Assembly: GCA_964545245.1 (NCBI GenBank)
Contig: CAZJFC010000020.1
Coordinates: 1 to 30,541 of the forward strand
Direction: 5' to 3'
Source of the DNA: CAZJFC01 sp964545245
GTDB taxonomy: Bacteria > Pseudomonadota > Alphaproteobacteria > Rickettsiales > 21-14-0-20-44-7
DNA length: 30,541 nt
In this document: positions 22,850 to 30,101 of the stretch, one piece after another
Numbering within the stretch: the first letter of the stretch is position 1
Layout: each line of letters opens with the position of its first letter
Position numbers and translations under genes: made by a program
Notes under the pieces: model-generated
Databases searched by the model: none
What the model saw: the letters and a program-made list of their open reading frames with translations, nothing else
What the model was told of the DNA's origin: nothing

Positions 22850-23137
22850 ATGAACATATCATCAATCGGGTTCAGTCCTGCGGCTTCTTATCTTGCTACG
22901 AGCAAGAAGAAGACCACTTACCAGGACGTCGCCAAAGAGCTGGTTAAAAATTATAACAAAGCTGATGCGAGCATCCATTTCCTCAGGAATAACTTCCTGA
23001 GCAAAACAACCACCAAAGGTATTGACCTTTACAGCTTCACCATGGCGCTATATCGCGCCACACCGGAAAACAAGGCGGAAGGGTTGCTGCAACAAAAGTA
23101 CTCAACGCAGAACCCGTTTCTGGATTTGTTTGCCTAG
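22850..23137 (+). CDS. Small uncharacterised protein, 95 aa
   Basis: I recognise no family. GGGGGAG lies at a good distance before the ATG, and codon use looks like that of the neighbours, so it is probably real. The N-terminus (MNISSIGFSPAASYLATSKK) is Ser/Ala-rich, and residues 22-75 are predicted helical with a basic pattern (DVAKELVKNYNKADASIHFLRNN). There is no membrane segment. It is divergent from thiC and convergent with the methyltransferase gene. Confidence 0.65.
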   Translation: MNISSIGFSPAASYLATSKKKTTYQDVAKELVKNYNKADASIHFLRNNFLSKTTTKGIDLYSFTMALYRATPENKAEGLLQQKYSTQNPFLDLFA

Positions 23138-23158
23138 CGTTGATTGAATTCCTGCGGA

Positions 23159-23887
23159 TTATTTCTTCACCACAATGCACTGGCCGGAAGGAATGGCGGT
23201 AACGGATTCCGGTTTATCGGCAAAAAAATCATCGAAAGCTTTTTTTGCGCCGTCGCAATTGCTGAAGCCGTAATCATCGCAGATGATTATACCGCCGGGA
23301 ACCGTGCGTTCATAAAAGAATTCAAGGCTTTGCAGGGTCGGCGCGTGGAGGTCGACATCAATATGCACCAGCGCGAATTTCCTGTCGGCGACATCGGGAA
23401 AGCGCTTTGGTATCCACCCTTTATGATAGTTGCAATTCGGGAAGTTTTTCAGGTTGGCGCGGGTGACGCTTTCGTCAACGGCAAGGTCGCCTTTTGACCA
23501 TGTGCTCTGGTTGCCGCCATCTTCGGCAGTGGGGGCGGAAACTCCCTCAAAAGAGTCAAACAGGTAATGCTGGCGCGAAAGGTCATTGAATCCGCGCAGG
23601 ATAAAATAACTGCTGGTGCCATATCGCACGCCGATATCGGCTGTGTCACCCTTGACCTTGCGCAATGAACGTGCGGTGCTGAAAATAAAAAACCTCCTGT
23701 CGCGCGGCAGGCCGGGAATTTTGCCCCAGTCCTTTTCCGCGGCATTGAATTCCTTATCGTTGAACCATATCAGGTTCGGCTGGTAGAGGAGGAGGTTGTT
23801 TTTCCGGCAGAAGCGCGAAACCTTGCGGATTTTCTCCTGACGGCGGATTCCGGCATCCGGGGAAAATTTACGGAGTGATTTGAACAT
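23159..23887 (-). CDS. TylF-like (macrocin O-methyltransferase family) class I methyltransferase
   Basis: S-adenosylmethionine-dependent methyltransferase of 242 residues from the ATG at 23887. A longer frame from 23941 adds 18 residues without better support. The TylF/NovP-type pattern is visible: ADIGVRYGTSSYFI for the SAM loop, YLFDSFEGVS after strand 2, and the metal-binding acidic cluster HIDVDLHAPTLQSLEFFYERTVPGGIIICDDYG, with D, D and D as in the Mg-dependent members. Such enzymes usually methylate sugar hydroxyls in antibiotics, glycans or surface polysaccharides. No sugar cluster surrounds it. Note GVRYG in place of the more usual GV-x-x-G with Glu nearby. Exact substrate unknown. 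Confidence 0.8.
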   Translation of the reverse strand: MFKSLRKFSPDAGIRRQEKIRKVSRFCRKNNLLLYQPNLIWFNDKEFNAAEKDWGKIPGLPRDRRFFIFSTARSLRKVKGDTADIGVRYGTSSYFILRGFNDLSRQHYLFDSFEGVSAPTAEDGGNQSTWSKGDLAVDESVTRANLKNFPNCNYHKGWIPKRFPDVADRKFALVHIDVDLHAPTLQSLEFFYERTVPGGIIICDDYGFSNCDGAKKAFDDFFADKPESVTAIPSGQCIVVKK

Positions 23888-23987
23888 GTCGTTGCGATGG
23901 TTGGTTTGCGGGCATGATAACCGGCTCAGGCAACTTCGCAATCAAATTTGCTGTGGTGGTGTCAGATAAAACCTGAAGTTCCGGCGC

Positions 23988-24662
23988 TTAGAATTGCGAT
24001 AGCCTGTCGAACTCTTCCTTCATTCCCGTTATTTTTTTGAAGTTCACGGTTTCTTCTGTGCCGTCCTGATACGGAATTTCCGTTGAGCCGTCAAAAGTTT
24101 CTTCCGGGTAGTTCAGGAAGTCGATTGCGCCTAGTTTTGTGGCAACGTCATATTCGCCCAGAATACCGTCCAGCGCGATAAACCCGATCTGTCCCGCGAG
24201 TTCATTGGGTAATGGAAGCCCTGTGTGAACTATGATGATCGTATCAATTTTTTTCTTCGCCGTATCTGGCGTCAGCGAATACCATATATCATTTATGGTT
24301 AGCTCTTTGGGGCCAAGTTGAACACGTAACCCGCTGACATCTTTTGGCTGTTTGAACGCGGTGACTTTCCAGCCGGGAACCTGCGGGGCGGCGGCCACGA
24401 CTTCCTTTACCTTGTCGAAACCTGCTTTTATGCCGTCTGCGCTGATTACGAGGTCATGCGTTGCATCGTCAATGGTTCCGATTTCAACGGTAAGGTTTTC
24501 GTCAATTTTTTGCAGGCGCTTGTCGATTATCTCGTTCAGCATTTTTTCAACCTGCGCCTGGTTGAGTAAATCAACTTTTTTGTATTCTGCCGCTTTGCTA
24601 CTGAACCAGTCCCAGAAATCCGCGATTTGTTCAGATAGGGATTTCTTTTTTCCAAATATCAT
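23988..24662 (-). CDS. Conserved uncharacterised protein, 224 aa
   Basis: Soluble protein of unknown function. A charged N-terminal helix region (about 1-60) precedes a domain with ISADGIKAGFDKVKEVVAAAPQVPGWKVTAFKQP (about 75-108) and a later IGFIALDGILGEYDVATKLGAIDFLNYPEE stretch. I recall this pattern from unnamed bacterial proteins but cannot attach a family name safely. The ATG at 24662 is one base from the bioA stop codon, so it is translationally coupled to bioA and probably transcribed with it. That does not prove a biotin role. Confidence 0.75.
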   Translation of the reverse strand: MIFGKKKSLSEQIADFWDWFSSKAAEYKKVDLLNQAQVEKMLNEIIDKRLQKIDENLTVEIGTIDDATHDLVISADGIKAGFDKVKEVVAAAPQVPGWKVTAFKQPKDVSGLRVQLGPKELTINDIWYSLTPDTAKKKIDTIIIVHTGLPLPNELAGQIGFIALDGILGEYDVATKLGAIDFLNYPEETFDGSTEIPYQDGTEETVNFKKITGMKEEFDRLSQF

Positions 24663-24663
24663 A

Positions 24664-25971
24664 CTAGCCCTCAACTGATTGCAATACTCTATGTACAGTA
24701 TCCGCCAGAGTTTTCAACTCATTCTCCGCGATCACAAACGGCGGGGCGATATAGACAACATCGCCGAACGGGCGCAGCCAGACATTCTCCGCCGCGAATT
24801 TTTTGCGTAGTTCTAAAATTAATTTTCTGTCATCCCCGAGAGGCGAAGCCGAGTCGGGGATCTTAAGATTCCCGCCTCTGCGGGAATGACAATTAAGGTC
24901 TAATTGCACCACCCCAATCGCGCCTTTAACCCGCACATCTTTCACCACAGCCAGCTCTTCACATTTTTTGAGTTCCGCCTGCAAAATTTCCTCAATCCTT
25001 GCCACTTGCTCAAGGCGCGGTTCACTCTCGAATAAATCAAGGCTCACATTGGCGGCGGCGCAGGCGATCGGGTTCGCCATATATGTCGGGCCGTGCATCA
25101 GCGCGTGTTCCGGCTTGTCATCGGTGAATTTCTCAAAAACCTCCGCCTTGGCAAGCGTGGCGGAGAGGGTGAGCATCCCGCCGGTGAGGGCTTTGCCGAC
25201 GCATAAAATATCCGGCGTTATTCCCGCTTCCTGATGCGCGAACATATAGCCTGTGCGGCCAAACCCGGTGGCGATTTCGTCGGCTATGAACAGGATTTCG
25301 TGTTTTTTGGTGATTCGGTAAATCTCGGCGAGGACGTCCGGGCTGTGGAATTTGAACCCGCCTGCGCCCTGCACCAGCGGCTCGATTATCACCGCTGCGA
25401 TCTGGCTTTTCTGGCTCGCAAGCAGCGCGTCGAACTCCTCAAACGCCAGTTCATCAGATGGAATATCCACAATGAACTGCATCGGCATATACCCGGTGTA
25501 AGGTGAATGCATCCCATCATTATCGGAAACGCTCATCGCGCCCATCGTATCGCCATGATACCCGCTGCGAAAACACAGGAAACGCTGCTTCTTACTGTGC
25601 TTGTTCTGGTTTTTCCAGTATTGCACCGCCATTTTCAGCGCAACCTCAACCGCCGTCGAGCCGGAATCAGAGAAAAAAACGCGCGGCAGGGAAGTCAGTT
25701 TCGCCAGCCTTTCCGCCAGTTTTATCGCCTGTTCATGCACCAGCCCGCCGAACATCACATGCGGCAGCTTCGCCGCCTGATCCTGCACCGCCTTAACAAG
25801 GTGAGGGTGCTTGTGGCCGTGGCACGCAGTCCACCAGTTGGAAATCCCGTCAATAAGTTCGCGCCCATCCGCCAGCCTGAGCTTGCAGCCTTCCGCATCA
25901 ACAACATGCAACGGCTCAGGGTTCAATCCATGCTGGGTATATGGCAGCCAGATATGCTCAAATTCGCTCAT
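24664..25971 (-). CDS. bioA: Adenosylmethionine-8-amino-7-oxononanoate aminotransferase (DAPA synthase)
   Basis: PLP enzyme that converts KAPA to DAPA, the step after BioF, with SAM as amino donor. It has 435 residues. The fold-type I features are present: GSTAVEVALKMA, YHGDT, IIEPLVQGAGG, D231 in FIADEIATGFGRTG and the PLP lysine K260 in VGKALTGG. WW at the start (ISNWWTACHGHKHP) is typical of BioA. Residues about 361-381 (in NCHSRRGGNLKIPD... up to PLGDD) come from an in-frame GTCAT...ATGAC palindrome, in the variable stretch before the C-terminal VWLRPFGDVVYIAPP. The next gene downstream is coupled. It is divergent from the 26059 gene. Confidence 0.95.
   Translation of the reverse strand: MSEFEHIWLPYTQHGLNPEPLHVVDAEGCKLRLADGRELIDGISNWWTACHGHKHPHLVKAVQDQAAKLPHVMFGGLVHEQAIKLAERLAKLTSLPRVFFSDSGSTAVEVALKMAVQYWKNQNKHSKKQRFLCFRSGYHGDTMGAMSVSDNDGMHSPYTGYMPMQFIVDIPSDELAFEEFDALLASQKSQIAAVIIEPLVQGAGGFKFHSPDVLAEIYRITKKHEILFIADEIATGFGRTGYMFAHQEAGITPDILCVGKALTGGMLTLSATLAKAEVFEKFTDDKPEHALMHGPTYMANPIACAAANVSLDLFESEPRLEQVARIEEILQAELKKCEELAVVKDVRVKGAIGVVQLDLNCHSRRGGNLKIPDSASPLGDDRKLILELRKKFAAENVWLRPFGDVVYIAPPFVIAENELKTLADTVHRVLQSVEG
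24829..24890. repeat. Two-hairpin GTCAT...ATGAC palindrome inside bioA
   Basis: 62 bp: GTCATCCCCGA...TCGGGGATC TTAA GATTCCCGC-CTCT-GCGGGAATGAC. Two hairpins are joined by the palindrome ATCTTAAGAT. The same hinge and one identical hairpin type are found in the 28796-28862 element, in the other orientation. It is read in frame in bioA. Confidence 0.85.
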
Positions 25972-26058
25972 CCCGCCAGTTTAGGCAAAAAGCCTTAACG
26001 GTCAATTAAGCTTGACTTTGTGCCAGTTGTTAACTAATTTAATGAAAATTAACCATAA

Positions 26059-26646
26059 ATGTGTATGTCGAACGGAATCACAAGAAATGATGTAGTGGAA
26101 GCGGTGGCAAGGCTGATTGGTACAAAGCCGCACAGAGTTCAAGGGCTTGGAGAGGTAAGCGCTGGCTACCCTGTTGAAGGGAAAGTGGGGTTTTATGAAG
26201 TGGAGCTTCAGGAAGCAGGTGAGAGAAAAACCTATACTGTACTGGCAGATAACCTGGAAGCCGATAAGCCTGCTGAAAAAGTTGATGAGTATGAAGGGCT
26301 ATATAAAAAGTTTTTTGTATTCTCAGGCAATGAGGTTAAGGGCGCGGTTTATTATGCATCTGAAAGAGAATGGGCAGGGAAAAACCCTGATATTGCCTCG
26401 GTTCTTTTCAGGTTTGAATCCACGCAGGAAGAGATGGATATACACTATGAGTCATATGATGCAGCCGGTGAAAAGCTGGCCGGGTTGTCGGGCACTGCTC
26501 AAATTCGTCCCAAAGCCGATGACTTTAAAGCCGGTATGCCGCAAAGCTTCCAGGATAATTTTCTGACAACCTTTTTTGATATGCTGCATAGTGAGCATTG
26601 TTTTGCGCAGTTTATCCCTCAACAACAGCAACAGCGCGTTGATTAG
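26059..26646 (+). CDS. Uncharacterised protein, 195 aa
   Basis: I do not recognise a family. A second in-frame ATG at 26065 (MSNGITRNDVV) is an equally good start; neither has a clear Shine-Dalgarno. The first 50 residues form a small domain (VEAVARLIGTKPHRVQGL), then beta-rich acidic sequence to about residue 175 (VEGKVGFYEVELQE, VKGAVYYASERE). The end holds a short Gln run (PQQQQQRVD). No signal peptide or membrane helix. The stop overlaps the convergent 26643 gene by 4 bp. It lies between bioA and bioB, but a link to biotin is only positional. Confidence 0.68.
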   Translation: MCMSNGITRNDVVEAVARLIGTKPHRVQGLGEVSAGYPVEGKVGFYEVELQEAGERKTYTVLADNLEADKPAEKVDEYEGLYKKFFVFSGNEVKGAVYYASEREWAGKNPDIASVLFRFESTQEEMDIHYESYDAAGEKLAGLSGTAQIRPKADDFKAGMPQSFQDNFLTTFFDMLHSEHCFAQFIPQQQQQRVD

Positions 26647-26858
26647 TCGAGTTCCGGCGGTTTTTTAGTGGTTTTTTCAGTCACAAGGCGGGAGACGAAC
26701 TTTCTTGGTGCGTAGGAACTACCATCCGCAAGGTCAGGAAAAAGCCCTGTTCTTTTGCGGGGTTGCGGTAATATTGTCTTGCTTGTTACTATGGGAACTC
26801 GTTTTTGTCCTGTAGTATCATCGGGCAAGGTTGTTCCATTATCTTGTTCATCTGACAT
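26643..26858 (-). CDS. Small uncharacterised basic protein, 71 aa
   Basis: Start at 26858 (MSDEQDNG) is chosen over 26915 because GAGG lies at the right distance. The sequence is low in hydrophobic residues, Lys/Arg/Pro/Thr-rich and probably disordered (QPRKRTGLFPD, TEKTTKKPPELD). No family is recognised. It could be spurious; the overlap with the 26059 gene and the good ribosome site are the points for and against. Confidence 0.45.
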   Translation of the reverse strand: MSDEQDNGTTLPDDTTGQKRVPIVTSKTILPQPRKRTGLFPDLADGSSYAPRKFVSRLVTEKTTKKPPELD

Positions 26859-27046
26859 ATACGCCTCATTATTTAAATTTATTAATCTTTTAATGTGTTC
26901 GATAAGGAAAGTCAATATTTTCCGAAATATGAGTAATTACGGCTATAGCAGTTAGTATAAACGTGGCTAACAATGGAGATTATCCCGTTGGCACAAGTAA
27001 GAAAACCCTGCCATTCCCACCCCTTCTTCGAGCTCCGCTGCAACAT

Positions 27047-27056
27047 NNNNNNNNNN
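27047..27056. other. Assembly gap 3 (10 N)
   Basis: CCACCCCTTCTT occurs just left of the gap (27017-27028) and again right after it (27057-27068), with 18 unrelated bases between the first copy and the N run. As at gap 2, this looks like an unmerged overlap with a stray tail. No gene is affected. Confidence 0.85.
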
Positions 27057-27073
27057 CCACCCCTTCTTATTTT

Positions 27074-27100
27074 GTCATGCCCGCGCAAGGCGGGCATGAC
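27074..27100. repeat. Half-unit GTCATGCCCGC palindrome
   Basis: Single perfect hairpin GTCATGCCCGC with GCGGGCATGAC around a short centre, 27 bp. It is one half of the two-hairpin family. It sits 17 bp before the start of the 27118 gene and just right of gap 3. Confidence 0.75.
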
Positions 27101-27117
27101 AGTTATTTGAGGTAGAG

Positions 27118-27696
27118 ATGGCAATTTATGTTTGTGGTATACACCCTAACAATATTGACCGCTATATATTGACTTTTACCAATTTTTTAGATATTAATTT
27201 TTATAAATTAAGTTTTGAGGGTTGTATGACTGTATGGAGAAATCAATTAGCAGGGCAAAAAGAGGAAGGAAATGTTCCCATTCACCTGCTATCTGTCGGG
27301 AGCCGTTTCCCATATGCGCATGAATTGGAGAATCCCGGAAGATTTGCGCGCCACGAACCAATAGGGTCGTACAGGCATTTCGATAATGTTCGTAAAGGTC
27401 TTCAGGAAGGACTTCGTGAAGGTTCCGGGGCAAATATTATTTTCCTTAATTTTGAAGCCGGACTTATAAATTATGAATTAAAGTTTTTCGGAGAGGAAAT
27501 AAGGCGTAATCCACATGTGCAACTTGTTACATGGCAGGAACATAAAAACGATATACCTAAAGCTACAGTTGAGCGATACGGGTTGAAGTTTATCAGTGGG
27601 CATCACTCCGCCCATATAAGCCCATCCGGGTTCTATTCCCAGCAATTGAGGCAGGTATTGGACGGGCATGGGCAGGGAGCCGCGCTGGTAAATTAA
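27118..27696 (+). CDS. Uncharacterised protein, 192 aa
   Basis: Not recognised. GAGG is well placed before the ATG. The protein looks like a compact alpha/beta domain: YVCGIHPNN at the start, a Rossmann-like ANIIFLNFEAGLINYELKFFGEEIRRNPHVQLVTWQEH in the middle, and GHHSAHISPSGFYSQQLRQVL near the end. Several His (HHSAH) could bind metal, but that is a guess. The codons at 27160-27230 are unusually A/T-rich for this window. It is convergent with bioB (16 bp between stops). Confidence 0.65.
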   Translation: MAIYVCGIHPNNIDRYILTFTNFLDINFYKLSFEGCMTVWRNQLAGQKEEGNVPIHLLSVGSRFPYAHELENPGRFARHEPIGSYRHFDNVRKGLQEGLREGSGANIIFLNFEAGLINYELKFFGEEIRRNPHVQLVTWQEHKNDIPKATVERYGLKFISGHHSAHISPSGFYSQQLRQVLDGHGQGAALVN

Positions 27697-27711
27697 TTGA
27701 TGCACGGAGTA

Positions 27712-28755
27712 TTAAGCCGCCCGGATGCCCAGTTTTTCAAACAGCCTTTTATCCTCATTCACTTCCGGGTTCGGGGTGGTGAGGAGTTTTTCGCCGTAAA
27801 ATATACTGTTCGCCCCGGCAAGGAAGCAGAGTGATTGCAGCTCATCGCTCATATTCTCGCGCCCCGCTGAAAGCCGAACGGCGGATTCCGGCATTAAAAT
27901 CCGCGCAACCGCGATCGTGCGTACGAAATCGAGTGGTTCCACGAACCCTCCTCCAACCTCCTCCCTCAGGGAGGAGGCTTGATTATCCCCCCTCCCTGAG
28001 GGAGGGAAATCTTCTTCTACCCCCCTCCCTGAGGGAGGGGTTGGGGGAGGGTTAAACAGGGGCGTCCCCTCCACCTTCACCAGCAAATTAACCGGCACTG
28101 ATTCCGGGTGTTTCTTCATATTCGCCAGCGTTTGCAGCATCGAGGCGCGGTCATTCACGGTTTCGCCCATGCCGACAATCCCGCCGCAGCAGGTTTTCAT
28201 CCCCGCCTCGCGCACGTTCTCCAGCGTGTTAAGCCTGTCCTGAAAAGTTCTGGTGGTGATGATGTTCCCATAATATTCCGGCGAGGTGTCGATGTTGTGG
28301 TTATAATAATCCAGCCCCGCATCCTTTAGGCGCTGCGCCTGTTCGCGGTTCACCATGCCAAGCGTGCAGCAGCTTTCGAGGCCGAGTTCCTTCACCGCCT
28401 TCACCATTTCAATAACATTCACCATATCACGTTCTTTGGGGCTTCGCCACGCCGCGCCCATGCAGAAACGGGTCGCCCCGGCGGCTTTTGCCTTTGCGGC
28501 TTCCTCGCGCACATGGTAAACAGTGGTGAGTTTTTCGGCTTTCACCGGTGTGTCATAATGCGCCGATTGCGGGCAATATTTGCAATCTTCCGCGCAGCCG
28601 CCGGTTTTGATGGAAAGCAATGTGGAGACCTGCACGGCGTTCGGGTCATGGAATTCACGGTGGGTGGTTTGCGCCTTGAAAATTAAATCATTGAAGGGCA
28701 GGGCGAATAAATCTAGTATCTCGCTTAATTCCCAATTGTGCCGAATATTTCTCAT
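27712..28755 (-). CDS. bioB: Biotin synthase
   Basis: Radical-SAM enzyme that inserts sulfur into dethiobiotin, the last step of biotin synthesis. It has 347 residues. C54-x3-C58-x2-C61 (CAEDCKYC) binds the 4Fe-4S cluster. C98 (RFCMGAAWRSP), C129/130, C189/190 (KTCCGGIVGMGE) and R294 (VRLSAGRE) supply the 2Fe-2S ligands. Residues 235-271 (from FNPPPTPPSGRG to VGGGF) are encoded by a CCTCCCTGAGGGAGG element and replace a short loop just after VKVEGTPL, which in E. coli BioB is only a few residues. Everything around is conserved, so the enzyme is probably active with an extended surface loop. It is divergent from bioF. Confidence 0.96.
   Translation of the reverse strand: MRNIRHNWELSEILDLFALPFNDLIFKAQTTHREFHDPNAVQVSTLLSIKTGGCAEDCKYCPQSAHYDTPVKAEKLTTVYHVREEAAKAKAAGATRFCMGAAWRSPKERDMVNVIEMVKAVKELGLESCCTLGMVNREQAQRLKDAGLDYYNHNIDTSPEYYGNIITTRTFQDRLNTLENVREAGMKTCCGGIVGMGETVNDRASMLQTLANMKKHPESVPVNLLVKVEGTPLFNPPPTPPSGRGVEEDFPPSGRGDNQASSLREEVGGGFVEPLDFVRTIAVARILMPESAVRLSAGRENMSDELQSLCFLAGANSIFYGEKLLTTPNPEVNEDKRLFEKLGIRAA
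27944..28053. repeat. Three-hairpin CCTCCCTGAGGGAGG element inside bioB
   Basis: 110 bp with outer inverted ends AACCCTCCTCCAACC and GGTTGGGGGAGGGTT, and three inner hairpins with CTCAGGGAG or CTGAGGGAG cores separated by A/T-rich linkers. It is the same design, orientation and linker pattern (AAATCTTCTTCTAC versus AAATATTTCTTATAC) as the bioF copy. Because bioB is on the minus strand, it is translated from the opposite strand to the bioF copy. Confidence 0.9.
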
Positions 28756-28795
28756 ACACCCTTTATATCTCTGTCATTACCGCTTTTTATACTTT

Positions 28796-28862
28796 GTCAT
28801 TCCCGCGCAGGCGGGAATCTTAAGATTCCCCTATAATTTGCTGTGCAAATTCGGGGAATGAC
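28796..28862. repeat. Two-hairpin GTCAT...ATGAC palindrome between bioB and bioF
   Basis: 67 bp: GTCATTCCCGC-GCAG-GCGGGAATC TTAA GATTCCCC, an AATTTG...CAAATT core, then GGGGAATGAC. It fills most of the 122-bp divergent gap and ends 15 bases before the bioF ATG. No Shine-Dalgarno is visible between them, so the element probably forms part of the bioF leader. Confidence 0.85.
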
Positions 28863-28877
28863 ATTATTTAGTTATTC

Positions 28878-30101
28878 ATGGACGCTTTACTACAGCAAAA
28901 AATAGATGAATTAAAGGGCAAAAACCTTTTGCGTGTTCCAAAATCAGCGCAACTTCCTGATTTTATTAACTTTACGAGCAATGACTATCTCGGCCTTTCC
29001 TGCCATCCGGAGGTTATCCGCGCGGGAGCCGAGGCTGCCGAAAAATATGGCGCAGGAGCAGGCGCAAGCCGCATCGCGGGCGGCAACCACCCGTTATATG
29101 ACAAGCTCGAAGAAGCTCTGGCGAAAGCAAAAGGAACTGAAGCGGCCTGTGTTTTCGGCAGCGGATACCTCACCAATATCGGCGTTATCCCGGCGCTGGT
29201 GGGCGAGGGCGACATTATTTTCGCCGACCGCCTTTCCCATGCCTGCATAATTGACGGCGCGAAACTTTCCGGTGCGAAGCTGGTTCGTTTCAACCACAAT
29301 GATTTGGATGATTTGCGGCGCAGGCTAACCCTCTCCCAACCCTCTCCCTCAGGGAGAGGGCTAAACGACTCCCCCTCCCTGAGGGAGGGAAATATTTCTT
29401 ATACCCCCTCCCTGAGGGAGGGGGTGGGGGGAGGGTTTAAGGGAAAAAAACTCATCATCACCGAGGAGATTTTTAGCATGGACGGCGACAAAGCCCCGCT
29501 CGCCGAACTCAAAAGAATCGCGGAGGAAAACGATGCATGGCTGATGGTGGACGGCGCGCACTCGCTCTATCAACCGGCAACAGGCAACCATCAACACATC
29601 TACATAGGCACGCTCTCGAAAGCCATCGGCGCATATGGCGGCTATGTCGCGGGAAGCAAAACCCTTATCGAATACATAAAAACCAAAGCGCGTTCACTTA
29701 TTTATTCCACCGCGCTGCCGCCATTCGTTATTGCCTCGGCACTGAAATCGCTGGAAGTGATCGAGCGCGAAAAGCCATATTTAAAAACTCTGGAGAACAC
29801 AAAGCACCTCCTTACGTCATTGCGAGCCGGAGGCGAAGCAATCCAGAAAAACTGGATCGCCACGCTTCCTGCGGTCGCTCGCGATGACGAATTAAGCGCT
29901 ATTGTTCCAATCATCTTCGGCAGCAATGAAAAGGCATTGGAAGCGGAACAAAAACTCCGGGAAGGGAAAATCCTCGTTTCGGCGATACGACCGCCGACAG
30001 TGCCGGAAAACACCGCGCGGCTCAGGGTGAGCATTTCGGCTTTGCATGAAAAGGCGGAACTGGATAAATTGGCCGCGACTTTAAACCGGATAATTAAATG
30101 A
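28878..30101 (+). CDS. bioF: 8-amino-7-oxononanoate synthase
   Basis: PLP enzyme that joins pimeloyl-ACP (or CoA) and alanine into KAPA, the first ring-building step of biotin. It has 407 residues, about 20-25 more than E. coli BioF. The PLP lysine K248 is in GTLSKAIGAYGGYVAG, with D225 and H228 in MVDGAHSL and the NFTSNDYLGLSCHPEV start typical of the family. The C-terminal AIRPPTVPENTARLRVSISALHE is intact. Two separate palindromic insertions are in frame: residues about 150-187 (LTLSQPSPSGRG... to VGGGF) and 313-337 (SLRAGGEAIQ... to VARDD). The Gly-rich loop after DGAHSL is shortened compared with E. coli. The stop overlaps the lnt start (ATGA). Confidence 0.95.
   Translation: MDALLQQKIDELKGKNLLRVPKSAQLPDFINFTSNDYLGLSCHPEVIRAGAEAAEKYGAGAGASRIAGGNHPLYDKLEEALAKAKGTEAACVFGSGYLTNIGVIPALVGEGDIIFADRLSHACIIDGAKLSGAKLVRFNHNDLDDLRRRLTLSQPSPSGRGLNDSPSLREGNISYTPSLREGVGGGFKGKKLIITEEIFSMDGDKAPLAELKRIAEENDAWLMVDGAHSLYQPATGNHQHIYIGTLSKAIGAYGGYVAGSKTLIEYIKTKARSLIYSTALPPFVIASALKSLEVIEREKPYLKTLENTKHLLTSLRAGGEAIQKNWIATLPAVARDDELSAIVPIIFGSNEKALEAEQKLREGKILVSAIRPPTVPENTARLRVSISALHEKAELDKLAATLNRIIK
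29327..29437. repeat. Three-hairpin CCTCCCTGAGGGAGG element inside bioF
   Basis: 111 bp (37 codons) with outer inverted ends AACCCTCTCCCAACC and GGTGGGGGGAGGGTT, and three inner hairpins with the CTCAGGGAG or CTGAGGGAG core. It is read in frame with no stop codon. Compare 27944-28053 and the intergenic 1539-1616 copy. Confidence 0.9.
29816..29888. repeat. GTCATTGCGAG palindrome inside bioF
   Basis: 73 bp: GTCATTGCGAGCC...AATCCAG-AAAAA-CTGGAT...GCTCGCGATGAC. It is the same family as the thiC insertion (22159-22225). It is translated in frame as about 25 residues. Confidence 0.85.

Noticed and set aside
22850..24662. Surface polysaccharide or antibiotic cluster around the TylF-like methyltransferase
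   Set aside because: No sugar-modifying, transport or synthase genes are adjacent; neighbours are unknown proteins and bioA.
26000..26058. Possible biotin operator (BirA/BioR type) between bioA and the 26059 gene
   Set aside because: GTTAACTAATTT and AAAATTAAC give only a poor inverted repeat and do not match the known BirA or BioR sites.
26912..27124. Open frame of 70 codons on the minus strand across gap 3
   Set aside because: It spans the N run and a palindrome; no ribosome site or family pattern.
27944..29437. Repeated CCTCCCTGAGGGAGG blocks as a CRISPR array
   Set aside because: Only three units per locus, each itself a palindrome of about 17-21 bp, with short conserved linkers rather than unique spacers, and located inside coding sequence.
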